DNA of 64,000 nucleotides from Echinarachnius parma (lineage: Eukaryota; Echinodermata; Echinoidea; Clypeasteroida; Echinarachniidae), in assembly GCA_037951105.1 (NCBI GenBank), contig JBAMJV010008146.1, forward strand, positions 1 through 64,000. The letters run 5' to 3'. Below the pieces are notes generated by a model. It was not told the DNA's origin and did not search any database. It was given only the letters and a program-made list of their open reading frames with translations. Shown here in pieces: positions 21,334 to 34,734 of this stretch; position 1 is the stretch's first letter; each line of letters opens with the position of its first letter. Position numbers and translations under genes: made by a program.

Positions 21334-22499
21334 CTTCTGTGTTCTTGGCTACTCAGAAAGTGTCCAAAAAAAAAAAAAAAGTCAGACACAAACACACATT
21401 TGAACATATGGGACTACGTAGCCGTAATCGTAATAGGGACCCACTCTCAACATTAGCCCACTTTACATCGTATCATCAGCTTTATTTTTTGAAGGATCGT
21501 CATACAAATACATAATCATAAACGTTGATTTCTTACCTTTATACTGATAATTGAATAAAGGGCATCACTGCAGTATAACGGATCCTGTACTACAAGATTA
21601 CGATGTAGATTCGATAATTTTTAGAATGATCGTGGCGCGGCAAAGCTGCTCTGCTGCATGATTGCACGCGTACGCGCGGCCGGCCAGTCACCGATTTTTT
21701 GGGGAAAATGACCCCGCGACCTGTGACGTCACGCGAGCCCAGTGTGTAATTACGAAAAGGCTTATTAGTGTCACTGCGCAATGGTATTTTGTATCAATAA
21801 TTAATGCACTATGAGCCGCGTCCATTGCATGTCGCATTCAACTCCTATCCTTATCATAGTAACACATTTGGCAGCTCATGTATGTGAGGTCATGTCCAAG
21901 ATCATTTATACCAGGCTGTGTACGTGTACGTGTGATCATGGATCGATTTGTCATTGCTCCGGATTGTGTACGTACATTTGCGCACTACACGTGGTACACT
22001 TGCACACAGAAGAGGCATTTTTAATATAGGAGCATAGACATAGTTCATATGGTATGGTGGTGATAAAGACAGATTGTGTTCGAACGAGACAAACGAAAGA
22101 CGTCGTTTTCGTGACAACGTATTTTATAATACATCATTGCCTCACGGCTCGACGGTGTTTTATCGTGACAAATCAACCATATTTTCTCTAGTTATTACAA
22201 TAGTTAATATTAATATTAGGTCTGGATTCTAGTCACGCGACACGTGATCGAAAGCGCGGAAACGATACGAAGCCTTCTATCAACTGATATTGGACCAAAT
22301 TGAAATGTGTATGGCAGCTACACGGTAATTATAATAGCCTAATTGTTTATTATAGCTTGTAAAATGCATCAGGCAAATTCAAATTGCACTAATTATAATG
22401 ACATGTTATTTATTCCACGGTTGTGATTTGTGTATACTTATCATACGATGATGCATTTGCATGAGCATGATGAGCCGTATATTTTGTAACACCCTTAAA
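21334..22499. other. No gene recognised
   Basis: Contains an A run at about 21367-21380 and a moderately GC-rich patch at 21620-21760. Open frames are short. The area around 22200-22330 is ordinary AT-rich sequence. Confidence 0.5.
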
Positions 22500-22789
22500 T
22501 CCAAGGTGGATCCCCCTAGACCTAGTGTGCAAACTTATGAATAATGATTGGTTTTCAGTGGCTATAGCCTTCAATAAGCAATATGTACATGGTATTAGTT
22601 CAAATATGCAAACAAGATATTTCAGACTGATAGCAACCTTGGCAAATGTTGCATATAAATCACATAAATATAGTACAATCGTATATTGGGAACCTGGAAG
22701 TTGACATTGTTGACGAACAATACCACGTTTCCAAGGTTTTGAGTGGCAACAAATCAATTTCTGGTCCTAAACCAAAGTCAACATATTAA

Positions 22790-23544
22790 AGGACAATGAA
22801 ACCCAATCAAACTGTTGCTTTCATATACTTGAAGAGGTTAGGAGGAATAATCTCTGAAAGTTAGAGCATAATTGGGCAAGAAACAAGAAAACTATGGCTC
22901 TTTGTCTTTGAAGATGTCCATTTATTCCTATAGGGAACTCAAATTGGCAACACACTCTGATACAATTTGTGGACTACTCCCCATATGTTTTGTACACAAA
23001 TATTCAAATTTGTACCTTTTTTCTTCATAGTCACTCTTTTCAATTCCCCAAAATCATGATATGGTGTGTATAAATATATTCTCAAACGAAGAGTAAACAT
23101 ATATAATTTGAGAAAATTGAACAAAATTGAAATGTTGTGTACAAAACATATGGGGAGTAGTCCACAACTTTGCTAGTTCGCTGCCCGAGCCGCCTGCGCG
23201 CACATAGCGAGCTCAGCTCGGCCAATAGCTGCCGTTATCGCTCACTCAGCTGATAACTGCCGTATGTACTTTGGAGCTAGGAAAGGGGAATTACGGACGT
23301 AACGATAGTAGCGTTAGCGCCCGTTTAGCTCTGAGTGGTGTGCATGTAGGTGGTGTGTGTTCACAAATCACGTCCTGAATCTGGACTACAACTTTGCCAG
23401 TGTGCGTTGCCAATTTAAATGGATATTTTCAAAGAGCCATAGTTTTCTTATTACTTGACTGATTGTGCTCAAATTTTCAGGGACTATTCATCATATTTAA
23501 TGTCGTATAGTGCATGCAACAATTTGTCCGGATTTCACTGTCCT
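22790..23544. mobile_element. TTAA-flanked MITE, family 3
   Basis: Left end AGGACAATGAAACCC and inverted right end AGGACAGTGAAATCC, with TTAA at 22786-22789 and 23545-23548. The inner flanks AACTATGGCTCTTTG and CAAAGAGCCATAGTTTTC are also inverted copies. Non-coding. Confidence 0.8.
22968..23167. mobile_element. Small inverted-repeat element nested in the family 3 MITE
   Basis: TTGTGGACTACTCCCCATAT at the left is matched by its exact inverted copy ending at 23167, with arms of about 31 bp. It lies off-centre within the 22790-23544 element, so it could be a later insertion of a 200-bp MITE. Confidence 0.7.
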
Positions 23545-24079
23545 TTAAAGTGGCAACCCATAAAGAATCATCAAGCTGGCAATCTGACTTTTGAAACAAG
23601 AGAATGTTATCGGGCCATTTGACTGCATTTATGTCATAAATGTAATATTCACTACTTTAATAAAACAACAATAAACAAACTAACTAAAAATAATGTGTGT
23701 TGTAGTTGATAATGACATTGTTCGAAAGTAAACAAAAACAAAGATGATCTCTATCTAATACAACCAAACGATCGATGGATCACATATATCCAAGCTGTAG
23801 GCCTACTAATTTGAAGAGCGGCCATTTTGGATTTATGAAGATTGCAATGATGATTATTTTATGAAATTAAGGATCACAAATGGATCTGTTGCCCCCCTAA
23901 ACCTTGGAAAATTGGTCTTACTCATCAGTTGTACCTTCCGGGGTCACCAAATATAAGAGTTTACCCAATTTCTGGGAATATGCAAATTGGATAAATTACC
24001 TAATTAAGATAACTTGGCTATATAATGTGACAAACAAGCAGAAATGTCTTTATAAATATTAGGAACACGATTTAAAAAA

Positions 24080-26340
24080 TAAGGCTCAGACAATGGCGTA
24101 GTGAGGGTGTATTATATATGTGCCTGTGCGCGCGTGTGTGAGTGTGTAGGGATGGGTGTGGGAGGATTGAGGGTTTCCTGGCTGGGCGGTTGCAGCCCTC
24201 CCCCCCCCCCCCCCCCCCCACCCTTGATCACTTAAACTGGATACATACAGCAAAAAGCACCTGAAAATCGGCCAAAGCCATGCCATATTCATGTTTTTAC
24301 ATACATTTAGGCACAGTATTTTTCTGTATTAATAACTGCATGCACTGTATACTGGGCATGTACCGTGTTTTGGTGTATATTATGTACATTTTGTGGATGT
24401 TGAAAATGGTACATGTATATTCATGTTTTTGTGTTAAGCTATTGGTTTAGTTTGATCTTCAATCACTTACTCTGACACTTGTGTACAAACAAGACGGTCG
24501 ATACATACATTCATGGGCGTACTCGCAGCCATTTTATGGATGGAAAAGGAATGGGGCTGAGATATGCTGATATTATCTTTCTATGTGTGTTTAACCTGAC
24601 AGAAACAAGAACCTTCTATCAAGCCACCATAAAATATGAAGGTTTGTATGTTTTGCCTTAGAACGAATATTCTGTTTATGCATTACTTACTCGCTGTGGT
24701 GCGTTGAGGCCCCGTAGCCCCGTCGTGTACGCCTGGAAATGCATTGTTTCCCTGCCTTTGGGTGTCCTTTTCATGAGCAGATGAGTCGTGGAGAAGAAAA
24801 CAAAACTAGCCAACAGGGCAAAGTCCTACATTGTCTAAGTAGTGTGCCTATTCAGAAAACGAAACTAGATTGCATGCGACGGGAATATGGATACTGTGCG
24901 TAAATATATAATGCATACAACTTGGACTTCATTGTGTTCTTCTTATCATTGGTGCGACACATGATAAGGTTGAATCGTACATAAGGGCAATAATTGTAGG
25001 ATTTATATTTTTTATTTGCAAAGTCCAAAGGGTATTTGTAATCTGTTGCCCCGTGCACAATACAAATATGGCGGAATCAGGCATGCCAGACATGTGAGCA
25101 AGTAATGTGTCACATGTCTACACCATGTACACAGCGATTTATTCACATAGGCCATTAAGCAGACGATGCGGGTGAATTAAGGGGCTTCAAACACTCCCTT
25201 TTTTATTTATTAATTTCGTATTAATTCGTTGTATTTCTGTAGGGTAGCTCTGTCGGTGATCGGACCACTGTTTTTTTTTTCGCAAAGCTGTTCTTTTTTC
25301 ACTGTATTTACGTACACAATCATCGCTAACCATAATTTCAATACGTGGGAGTGATACTGTTTTGGCATAATTGTCTAAGACCGTACCTTTCCGGAAAAAA
25401 ATGTACCCTTAAACATGTTAAATGCAAATTAAAGCTGATGTGTAATAATAAAATAACTATAGACAACCTAAACAGTTTGATTAAGCACAATTGTCCAAAT
25501 GGGATGAATTAAACAAAATATGTATGCAAATAGTTATGACCGTTTAACCAACATTAAATCACACACATTGTATTTCAATTAAGTGCATTTAAGATGTGAA
25601 AGCTCTATTGACTTTGATTAATAGACATGCATGGCACTCCGCCAGCGGTGTACTAGCCAGAAACCGTTAAACAAGGGGTGCAATGGGTGTGAAAAATGGG
25701 ATGGGGGGGGGGGGGGGGGTGTGTCTGTTGGGAGGGGGGTGTGGTGTGGGTTTATCAGCATTCAGTACGCACAGTTTATACATATCCAAGTTGTATACGG
25801 ATCTCTGAACGGGGGAGGGGGAGCATAGAACGATGTCTCTGCCCCGTAGGCTAGCTTCGCCATTGCTCGATACGATATAATGTTCACATACAGTGGCATA
25901 GTGGGGTCGGGTTAAAAAGGGGTCACGATAGTTATTTAAGGGGAGGGGTGGGCACAATCTATGATTTGTTTTTGTTACTAATATACCCTCACGTCTGTTA
26001 CTGTTTTTATAAACAAATCATTTTTTACTATCTTATTTTATTTTAAATCATAATTATATGTATTTGTTTTCTTGGGCGGGGGGGGGGGGGGGGGGGTTGC
26101 CTCTCATGCATCCAGAACTACGCCACTGTTCATTATTGGGTTATGGTCTGTGGTATAATCCGCTGTACGCGAAACTTTAGTTTGTGGGGGGTAGTGCTAC
26201 AATGATGATTACACGTTTATCTCGAATTACTTGTGTTTCTTGATTAGATTATACTTACACGTTGTTTTTTCTTATCAAAATGAGAATTAATATTTCCAAT
26301 GTTCAACATTGACTGGTTGTAGGAACAAAACCTCCACAAA
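24080..26340. other. No gene; homopolymer-rich repeats
   Basis: Three G or C runs (about 24198-24219, 25704-25719, 26077-26096) lie next to fragments resembling AGTGGCGTAGTGAGG or its inverse (24093, 25891, 26115). They look like parts of one G-rich dispersed family that also appears at 59.1-61.1 kb. Open frames over these runs are glycine/proline artefacts. Confidence 0.55.
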
Positions 26341-26364
26341 GAACATCATATCCAGCTAGCCACC

Positions 26365-27450
26365 TGACGTCGTGCCAACGTTGGGCCGATGTCATTTTCG
26401 TTGTAAGAGGACGTTGGGCCAACATGCGACATGCGACATCACCGAGATGTGAAAATGTCCGCCAGCCTAACATCAGCTCGGCGTCTTTTTTTAATGCTGG
26501 CCCAACGTCATTAGCGATTTCGGCCCAACATCAGTTATTGACAATGGCCCAATGTCAGTTCTAACGTAGGCCCAACATCGATTCCTGACGTTGAGAGAAC
26601 ATCAAGTTCTGACGTCGGCCCGACGTTAAAATGTCCGCCAGCCCAACATTGTCCCAACATCATTTTGTGATGTCGGGCAAATGTCAATTTCCGACAATGG
26701 CCCAACACCGAATCCTGACATAGCTAGGACAGATATCAAATTTTTATGTGGGCTCGACGTTAAAATGACCGCCAGCCCAACATCGTCACTACGTCATTTT
26801 GTGATATTGGCATAACGTCAATTTCCGACAATGGCCCAACATCAACTCATGACATTGGACCAACATAACATTATGATGTTGGCTCGAGGTTAAAATGTCC
26901 GCTAGCCCAACATTGTCACGATATCATTATTTCTGTGATGTTGAGCCAATGTCAATTTCCGACAATGGCCCAACACCGAATCCAGACATAGGACAGATAT
27001 CAAATTCTGATGTGGGCTCGACGTTAAAATGTCCGCCAGCCCAACATCGTCACTACGTCATGTTGTGATATTGGCATAACGTCAATTTCCGACAATGGTC
27101 CAACATCAACTCATGACATTGGACCAACATAACATTATGATGTCGGCTCGAGGTTAAAATGTCCGCTAGCTCAACATCGTCACGACATCATTCTGTGATG
27201 TTGGCCCAACGTCAATTTCCGCCAATGGTCCAATATCAAATCCTGACGTTGGCCCGACATTAAAATGTCCACCAGCTGGACATTAGCCCAATGTTATTTT
27301 TTATTGTTGGCCCAACATCAAATCTTGACGTTCGCCCGACGTTTGAATGTCCGCTAACCCAACATTGGCCCAACGTCATTTTCTGATGCTGGACCAACAT
27401 CAAAATTTGACAATGGCCCAATGTCAAATGGCCAACGTAGGACCAACATC
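26365..27450. repeat. Type 1 tandem array, about 130-bp monomers in alternating pairs
   Basis: The marker AAAATGTCCGC(C/T)AGC recurs at about 26628, 26763 (ACCGCC), 26893, 27025 and 27158, spaced 130-135 bp. Two monomer versions alternate. One contains GACATAG..GGACAGATATCAAATT; the other contains GACATTGGACCAACATAACA. That gives a roughly 265-bp higher-order period, like a two-monomer satellite. Confidence 0.8.
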
Positions 27451-30400
27451 AAAAACGTAAAAAGAAATTGGAAAAACATGCATAGATTCCACGTTCGATC
27501 CATGCATTTTGTTTAACCTTTACACACATTCATTCATAAATCATGAATCATAAATCATAAATATCCTATTCCTACACCTATTGCCTACTCCTAAACCTAT
27601 CATCCTATCGTCCTACAAACATAGGTCGCAATCGGTATAATATATATATACACTTCTTCTTAGCATGTATGTTTTATAATGGTTAGTATTTGCAGAACGT
27701 TCAATCTGAAATAATCCACCTTCAAATCATATTCATAACACTATTTAAAGGTGTTATTTATATTCTTATATGTCCTTCTAAATTATATACAGCAGCAAGG
27801 ACATGACGAAAGTATATTTTTTAATATAAATAATTCCAAAAATCTAAAATTTTCATTTCACTTACGATCGCTTATAATCGATCATGATTTCCCCGATAGC
27901 AATACTTCTTTTTTTGGTTTTACTTTTGAATTACTAATGTTTGTAATCGATCAAACGAAATAAATTAATTCAAGATTCTTAAAGCAAGTTAACAAAAATA
28001 TTATAAGTATCCAGCTAGCTAACTGACGTTGGACCGGTGTCGGCAGGTGGTCGGCAAAATTGCGGTCGGCAAACAGACGTCGCGCCAACATAACGCCAAC
28101 GTCGAATTTAAGTTGGAGGTTTTGGAAATGAAATAAGTCGGAAAATGGTTGTAGTTGAATGTCGTGTCGATGTCATTAAGCTGACGAAAAAATAGGTCTC
28201 AAATAAAACGTCGCGCTAAAATCGCACCAATGTCGAAAATGATACCAATTTAAGAGCTCGATAGACGGTTGTAATATTAATGTTGGGCCGATGTCAATAA
28301 ACCAACATGAATATGACATCTCAAATATGACGTTGGGCCAATGTTGTACCGATGTCGGAATATATCATATTTTTAAATGGTTGTGGAATTGATGTCGGAC
28401 GGATGTTATTAATTGGACATCAATATGACATCAAAAATATGATTTCGCGCCGATGTTGGAACTTGTAGCAATTAAAGCGGTCGGTAAATGGTTGTAACAT
28501 TGATGTCGGACCAATGTGTTTTATTGGACATCCATATGACATCTCAATTATGACGCCAAAGCGATATCCTGCCGATGTCATAAATGGCATTAATGAAACT
28601 AATCATTAAATAGTCATTAAATGGATGTTATGCCGATGTCAATAATTCGACATGAATATGACATCTCAAATATAAAATCGGCCTTCTATCGCCCCGATGT
28701 TGGAACTGGTAGTAATTTAAGAGGTCGGTAAAACGTTGTGAAATTTATGTCGGGCCAATGTTATTAATTAAACATAAATATGACAACTCAAATACAGCTT
28801 TGGGCCTATACCGCACAGATGTCGGAACTTATAGCAATTTTAAAGGTCGGTGAAAGGCTATTAAATAGATGTCGGGCGGATGTCATTGATCCTACATACA
28901 TATGACATCTCTATTAAGACGTCAGTCCGATATTGTGATGATGTTAGATCTGGTAGCAATTTAAGAAGTTGGTACATGGTTGTGAAATTGATGTCGGGCC
29001 AATGTTTTTAATTGCACCTCAATATGATATCTCAATTATGACGTCACACCGATGTCAGAATTGGCAGCAATACAACAAGTAGGCAAATTGTCATCAAATC
29101 GATGTTGCGCTCATGTCAATTACTGCGACATGAATATGAGACCCCAAATTTGATGTCGGTCCGATATTGTGCCGATGTTACAACTTGTTAGCAGAGTTCT
29201 GTAAATGGTGTTTAGTTTGATGTCAGCCCGATGTAATTTATTAGACATCTATACACCGAGTCCCAGAAAAAACGAAACCGGGTTTCATGGCAGAAATTTT
29301 CTGTCATAATGAATAATTTAATTGATGATATATATATGCCTGGAAAGCTCTGTGTCTCTTCTTTCATTTGATGTGCAACTTATGGCACATACTTCAAGCA
29401 TGACTGAATTAGAACAATGGAAAGTGGTGTTACCAATATTCAATTTGCACGCATAAATTTGAAGTTTGGGTGAGTTTTAAGAGTTGTAAACGTACTTATT
29501 TTAAAAAAGGACAAACACCACATAAATGTTCATATTTTTATCTTTTAACATGACACCTCATGCTAAAAAAATAAATGATTTATGCCAGAGAACGAGTACA
29601 ATGAAAACATGCCTGATTTCTGCCCGAATGAGTGAAAGTTGAGTAAGAAGTCGCTCAGCTTTCCTGACTAGCAGCTGACAATGGACTTTGATGCATGAGT
29701 GAATTTACGCAAACATGTGGATCAGGAAACAGGCTATATCAGGAAAGTTACTCATTTGGGCTGGAATCAAGCATGTTTTCATTGTACTCGTTCTCTGGCA
29801 TATATAATTTATTTTTTAATCATGAGGTGTCATATAAAAGATAAAATTATGAATTTTCATGCGGTGTCTGTCCTTTTTCAAAATAAGTACGTTTACTACT
29901 TTTAAAACTCTCCCCAAAACATCACCCAAACTTGCAATTTCTGCGCGCAAATTGAATTTTGGTAACACCACTTTCTATCGTTCTAATTCAGTCATGCGTG
30001 AATTATGTGCCATAAGTTGTATATCAAATAAAAGAAGAGACACATAGTTTTTTAGACATATATGGGCAATTCCGGATGAGAGAGGCCAAAAATGGAAAAT
30101 TTAAAAGTTTATGAAATACAATTTCAAAGCATGTTTTGGGTGGACAACGTCCTATATATTAGTGAATAGAAGACCGTTTGTGAATAACTTAATCTGTTTT
30201 TCTGAAAGCAGTGTTTGAACTTTTTGGGTTTTCTAGGCTTCAGAATTGAAAAAATGACTAAATTCAATACCAAATCAATAAATCATTGATCCCTGAACTT
30301 ATTCCTTTGTATACTTTGCAGTTATACTAGTATGTGGATAATCTTCTTATTTTGTAAAGCACTTGTTCCAACCGGAACCAATATTTGCTGGACAGAATGA

Positions 30401-30972
30401 CCAAATCTACTCCAATTTGTATGTAATTCCGTTACCGAAATTCCAAGAAAGTTTTTTTAAAGAACTTTAATATTGATGAATTATTCTGTAATTGTAAATC
30501 CAATGCTAAAATATGTGTCCTTGAAATCCCAAACACCCAATTCTTTAATATCTTCACCCATTTCTATGAAAACATCGGTAACGGAATTACATGGTAACGG
30601 AATTACACCGGTAACGGAATTACATCGGTAGGGGACGCAACATTAATTTGACTTCAAAGTGGGTAGGAAGTTTTTGAAAGAAAGGAACTCCACCTGCTAT
30701 ACAGGGGGGAAAACAAAATCCAACTTCTGATGAGTAAAAAACAAATTATGAATATAAAGGAAGATATCAAATGAGATAGATCCTCTCTTATGACCTTCTG
30801 TTCTGTTGCCATAAAAATAGTTGAGAAACAGTTTATCTATTAAACATATGTCAGGCATAGTTTTCACAAAGTATAAACAAACAAAATCTTGCAGTCTTTG
30901 GCAAGAAAATAAAAAATAGATCACCCAACCCCAACTCCCTCCCCTTGTTGAAGTCTAAGACTGCAGGTAGTA

Positions 30973-31215
30973 TTGAGGAAGATAGTGTCCAAGATAGCAA
31001 GAACACGAAAAAGCAACAACACAGTCTATATTAGCAATGTCATCAGCAGCGGCATGGAGGACCTCAAATTGAAATGGGTGGTAGTTCAACACTGCAAAGA
31101 AAACAATGCCAAAAAATTAATTGGCCAAGTGATAGAAGCTGTGGATAGTAACATTACTGTCAAAATATTGAAGCAAACAGTACCAGAGAAGTATGGTTGG
31201 CCACATAGTAGATGA
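30973..31215 (+). pseudogene. Short coding-like remnant inside the 3.9-kb element
   Basis: About 75 residues with MEDLKLKWVVVQHCKENNA...KKLIGQVIE and YGWP near the end. The spacing WVVV...K.IGQV.E...VK.L resembles a small beta-rich C-terminal module I associate with uncharacterised transposon-encoded proteins of invertebrates. That link is from memory and weak. It could be the last exon of a lost transposase or captured gene. Confidence 0.22.
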
Positions 31216-31318
31216 ATTTGGCTTGAAATCTCATCAGTTGCTCAACTTGAGATTGGTCTAAAAAGACCAAGACTACCAGTACCACTTTGCGCCAGCAGGA
31301 GTATTGAGTATAAAGTTT

Positions 31319-31535
31319 CATCTCATTATCTAGTCAATCCCTTGCTTCTGCTTAAAAGCATTAAGACAATGGGCCCTTTGAAATTATGTCAATATTATAA
31401 GAGGTCACCTGCAAATGTCCAGGATGATCCAGACACAATTGGGCTGATGACAGACTATACTTTGGCTATATTTCAAAGGGCCCATTGCCCTGTTGCCTAA
31501 TATCAGAACTCAAGGGATTGACTAGATAATGAAAG
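31319..31535. repeat. Imperfect hairpin in the 3.9-kb element
   Basis: TCATTATCTAGTCAATCCCT and CAATGGGCCCTTTGAAAT on the left pair with ATTTCAAAGGGCCCATTG and AAGGGATTGACTAGATAATG on the right. Arms are about 67 bp around an 80-bp centre. Confidence 0.8.
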
Positions 31536-31679
31536 GAAACCATTCAAATATTATAGCACCATACAGGAACTACACAATAGGTCTACTGGTGAATATTGTT
31601 ACCGGTAGGTTTTGTCTTTTTAAGCCAAGCTCAAGTTGAGCTACTGATTTGAGAATTCGGGCCAATTACATCATTCACA

Positions 31680-33130
31680 GGTCTTAGATATATGTAAAAG
31701 AGCCACAAACAGGCAGAATAGATATATACTCTCCTTCATATAAATGCATGTATCATGCTAACTTATTCACTGGCTTTAAAATGTAGCTTGCCAGTATTAT
31801 TGCTGATGAATTAAAGTTCAGACAATAAGATTGAACTCTATCCTTGCTGGCCATTTGACTTGTCAGTATTGTAACATACTTTGTTAGTACAATTTATAAA
31901 TAAGTTTAGGATTTTTAAAACTTGAACATCTTTAATATCAAGTTGTACTCATTGTGCATTACATAATATACTACAAACAATTAATTGTATCCCTGATACA
32001 TGTATCACCTGATCTCTGACTATAAATTAATGTTCTTGTACATGCTTCTAACAATTTATTATGTCCAAATTGCATCAAGTATGTGTACATGATCAAAAAA
32101 GTGTCTTGGTAGTATTCTTCAGTAGTAGTGATTTTGATCAGATGGATGAGTTTAATTTAGAACAATTTAGTAGATGGCATACAGGCAGACATTATTTACA
32201 GGTCTAATAGCATATATCATAGATACCCTCAATGAGCCACAAATGGACAGAAGAGATACACTTTCCTTCATATAATTACTCAGAACATACTAATTAGTTT
32301 CCTGGCTTTCAACGTCCCAGAATTATTGGTATTAACATTCAGACAATAGGATTGAACCCTATCCGTGCTGGCCATTAAAGGGTACCACCACCCAAAAATA
32401 ATATTCTTATTATAGAAAGGTACCATCTTTAGTATTCCATTCCTTCAACAAGCTCACAAAAATACGTTTTCAGAAAAAAATATATAATTGGAAAAAGCAT
32501 CACCATTCTCAACCATGCTTTTATGCGGTCTGAATTGTGCAGACTATATGCGTGCAGAGCCAGAGCGCTCTGTGCAGAGCGAACGAATCATCCGGGATTC
32601 TATTGACGTACGCGTGAAAGCATTGGCGCACTCGCAAATGCTTGGCCCGTGTGGAACCAGGAAATAGCAGTGGTTCTGTAAGTGGTGGAAATTAATTGAT
32701 TTGTTTATGAATTACACAACCCTTTGCAAAATGTCGGGTATCTATTTGATATCACAAAACGGTACCAAAACATATAATAATGTGTTGTCCTTTGCCTGGT
32801 GGTCCCCTTTAAACTTACCAGCATGGTTACATACTTTGTTAGTACATGTCCAATGTGTAAGTCTTCCCAGGGTTTTCTGAATTCTAATATCAAGTTGTAC
32901 ACATTGTGTATTGCATGATATACTTCAAGCAATTCATGTTACCCTTGATACATGCATCATTTGACATCTGACTTTGATTTATTGTTCTGCTAAGCACTTG
33001 CTTCCCAATCTGTTTTGTCCAAATTGCATAATATAATTATAAGGAAGTGTACATGATCAAAAAAGTGTTTTTGTAGTATATCTGTGTATGAAATACTTTA
33101 GTAGAAGTGATATTTATCCAATGGATACGT
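31680..33130. repeat. Tandem duplication of about 480 bp, second copy split by a MITE
   Basis: The first copy (about 31680-32165) and the second (about 32205-33130) share blocks such as AGTTCAGACAATA(A/G)GATTGAA, TTACATACTTTGTTAGTAC and TCAAGTTGTAC(T/A)CATTGTG. In the second copy a 430-bp TTAA-flanked element interrupts right after CTGGCCA, where the first copy reads on without a break. The duplication came first. Confidence 0.8.
32379..32808. mobile_element. TTAA-flanked MITE, family 4
   Basis: Left end AGGGTACCACCACCCAAA and inverted right end AGGGGACCACCAGGCAAA. TTAA at 32375-32378 and 32809-32812. The paralogous uninterrupted sequence near 31850 acts as a near empty-site reference. Non-coding. 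Confidence 0.88.
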
Positions 33131-34734
33131 ATAGTTTAGAAGAATTTGTGGATAATTGACAAAGCAGTGTTACTAGTGTAATTCCGTTACCATGTTCATT
33201 AGATAGCTTTCTAGTATATAGAGAAATATGTGACCATTGATTTGAGCCAGGACTGCAGAGTTTGATAACAAGGACTATGTAAACGAAGACTGACTTGAAT
33301 TTCGCAAATACAAATAGTTATTTTTTTAGAAATTTCACACTGCGTTACCAAATTAACAAATTAAGCAGGCGTATTCATATATTACTTCATAATTTGGCAT
33401 AAAAGTATCTTGCATTTTGGTTTTTATAAATGTTTGAACATAAAAATAACATTTTAAAGGGATTTTAGCTTATCTGGTATTCAAAAAATTAAACTTTTTA
33501 AGGTAAATTTCAGAAGGCGTAATTCCGTTACCATTTATGTAATTCCGTTACCGCTGCCTTTTTTGGAAACATGGTCAGTTACGACCAAACAAGATGAACA
33601 TAAAGGAACAAATTAATGTTATCATGAAGTTGACACCCATAGCAATGAATTTTAAAATAAATCTACACAAAATGTCTTTTAAATTTCAGAGGAATTCATG
33701 TGAAAGTTGAAGGTGGGAAAAAAGGCCCATTCTCTGCCGTAATTCCGTTACCGACATATCATACGTGCTAGCACTTTCCTCATGTATGAAATGTCCATAT
33801 TTTTGTTTCTATATGACAGCAGGTATATCTCCAGAACTTATTAAAGTGTTGATAAGCCTTTAGGTCATAGGACTAATCCATATTATGAAAAAGAATGAGC
33901 AAAATTTCTCTGAATTGTAATTCCGTTACCACGGAATTGCCCATATATATCACCAAGGAAATTATTCATTATAACATAAAATTTCTGCCATGAAACCCGG
34001 TTTCGTTTTTTCTGGGACACGGTGTACTATGACGGCAAACATATATTCCGTTGAAGACAGAACCTTCAGCAACGGAACAAGTCGGCAAATGGTAAGATTA
34101 ATGTCCTGTCATTAATCCGTCATAAATATGACATCTAAAATATGGCGTCGGTTCGACAGTGTGCCGATGATAGAGCTGGTAGCAATTTAAGAGGTCGTTA
34201 TAATAAATGGTTGTAAATTTGATGTCGGACCGATGTAATTAATTAGACATCTGAAATATGACGTCAAACCATTATCCCGTCGATGTCAAAACCGTTATCA
34301 ATGGAACAAGTCGGCAAATGGTCATTACATTAATGTCGTGCCCATGTCATTAATCCGACATGAATAAGAGATCTCAAATATGACGTCGGGCTAATATCGC
34401 GCCGATGTTAGAACTGGTAGCAAATTAAGAGGTTGGTAAAACAAAGATTGTAAAATTGATGTTGGGCTTATGTTATTAAATATACATAAATATGACAGCT
34501 CAAATATGACGTTGGGTTAATGTTGTACCGAAGTCGGAAATGGCGACCATTTGCCGGCTTGTTTCATGCTGCCAGTTCTGACATCGGCATGATATCGCTA
34601 TGGCGTCATCATTGAGATGTCATATTCAGGTCTAATCACTGACGTCGCCACAACATCAATTTAATGAACATTTGCCGAGTTGTGTCATTGCTGCAAGTTC
34701 TTACATCGGCTTGACATCATATGTGACCCGTCCT

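Larger units (their letters stand above)
22500..24070. mobile_element. Foldback family F, copy interrupted by a TTAA MITE
   Basis: The left part (about 22540-22785) has TTTTCAGTGGCTATAGCC and CCAAGGTTTT...GGCAACAAATC. The right part (about 23810-24070) has GCCATTTTGGATTT and GTTGCCCCCCTAAACCTTGG in inverted orientation. The same arms form the foldback element at 49336-53204. A separate TTAA-flanked element sits between the arms at 22790-23544. Outer limits are approximate. Confidence 0.6.
30064..33942. mobile_element. 3.9-kb inverted-repeat element with a GTAATTCCGTTACC motif array
   Basis: Ends are GGGCAATTCCG and its inverse. The flanks are (AC)ATATAT on the left and ATATATAT on the right, so a short AT target duplication is likely but its length is uncertain. 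The 14-bp motif occurs in forward orientation at 30423, 33178, 33519, 33539, 33739 and 33917, and as GGTAACGGAATTAC at 30577, 30593 and 30610. The copies cluster towards both ends, with most in opposite orientation on the two sides. This is the layout expected of subterminal transposase binding sites. Inside are a hairpin at 31319-31535, a tandem duplication and a later MITE. No intact transposase is visible. Confidence 0.75.
29254..34024. mobile_element. Foldback element with CACCG(A/T)GTCCCAG termini, split by a later insertion
   Basis: Flanked by TA (29252-29253 and 34025-34026). Left end CACCGAGTCCCAGAAAAAAC matches the inverted right end CACCGTGTCCCAGAAAAAAC, continuing through ACGAAACCGGGTTTCATGGC. 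The left arm (29254-29650) pairs with about 29740-30063 plus 33943-34024. The right arm is thus cut in two by the element at 30064-33942. Without that insert the foldback is about 0.9 kb. Confidence 0.85.

Noticed and set aside
26365-27450. CRISPR-like array
   Set aside because: Unit length is about 130 bp with no short conserved repeat and unique spacers; the sequence is from an animal genome and the units are satellite-like.
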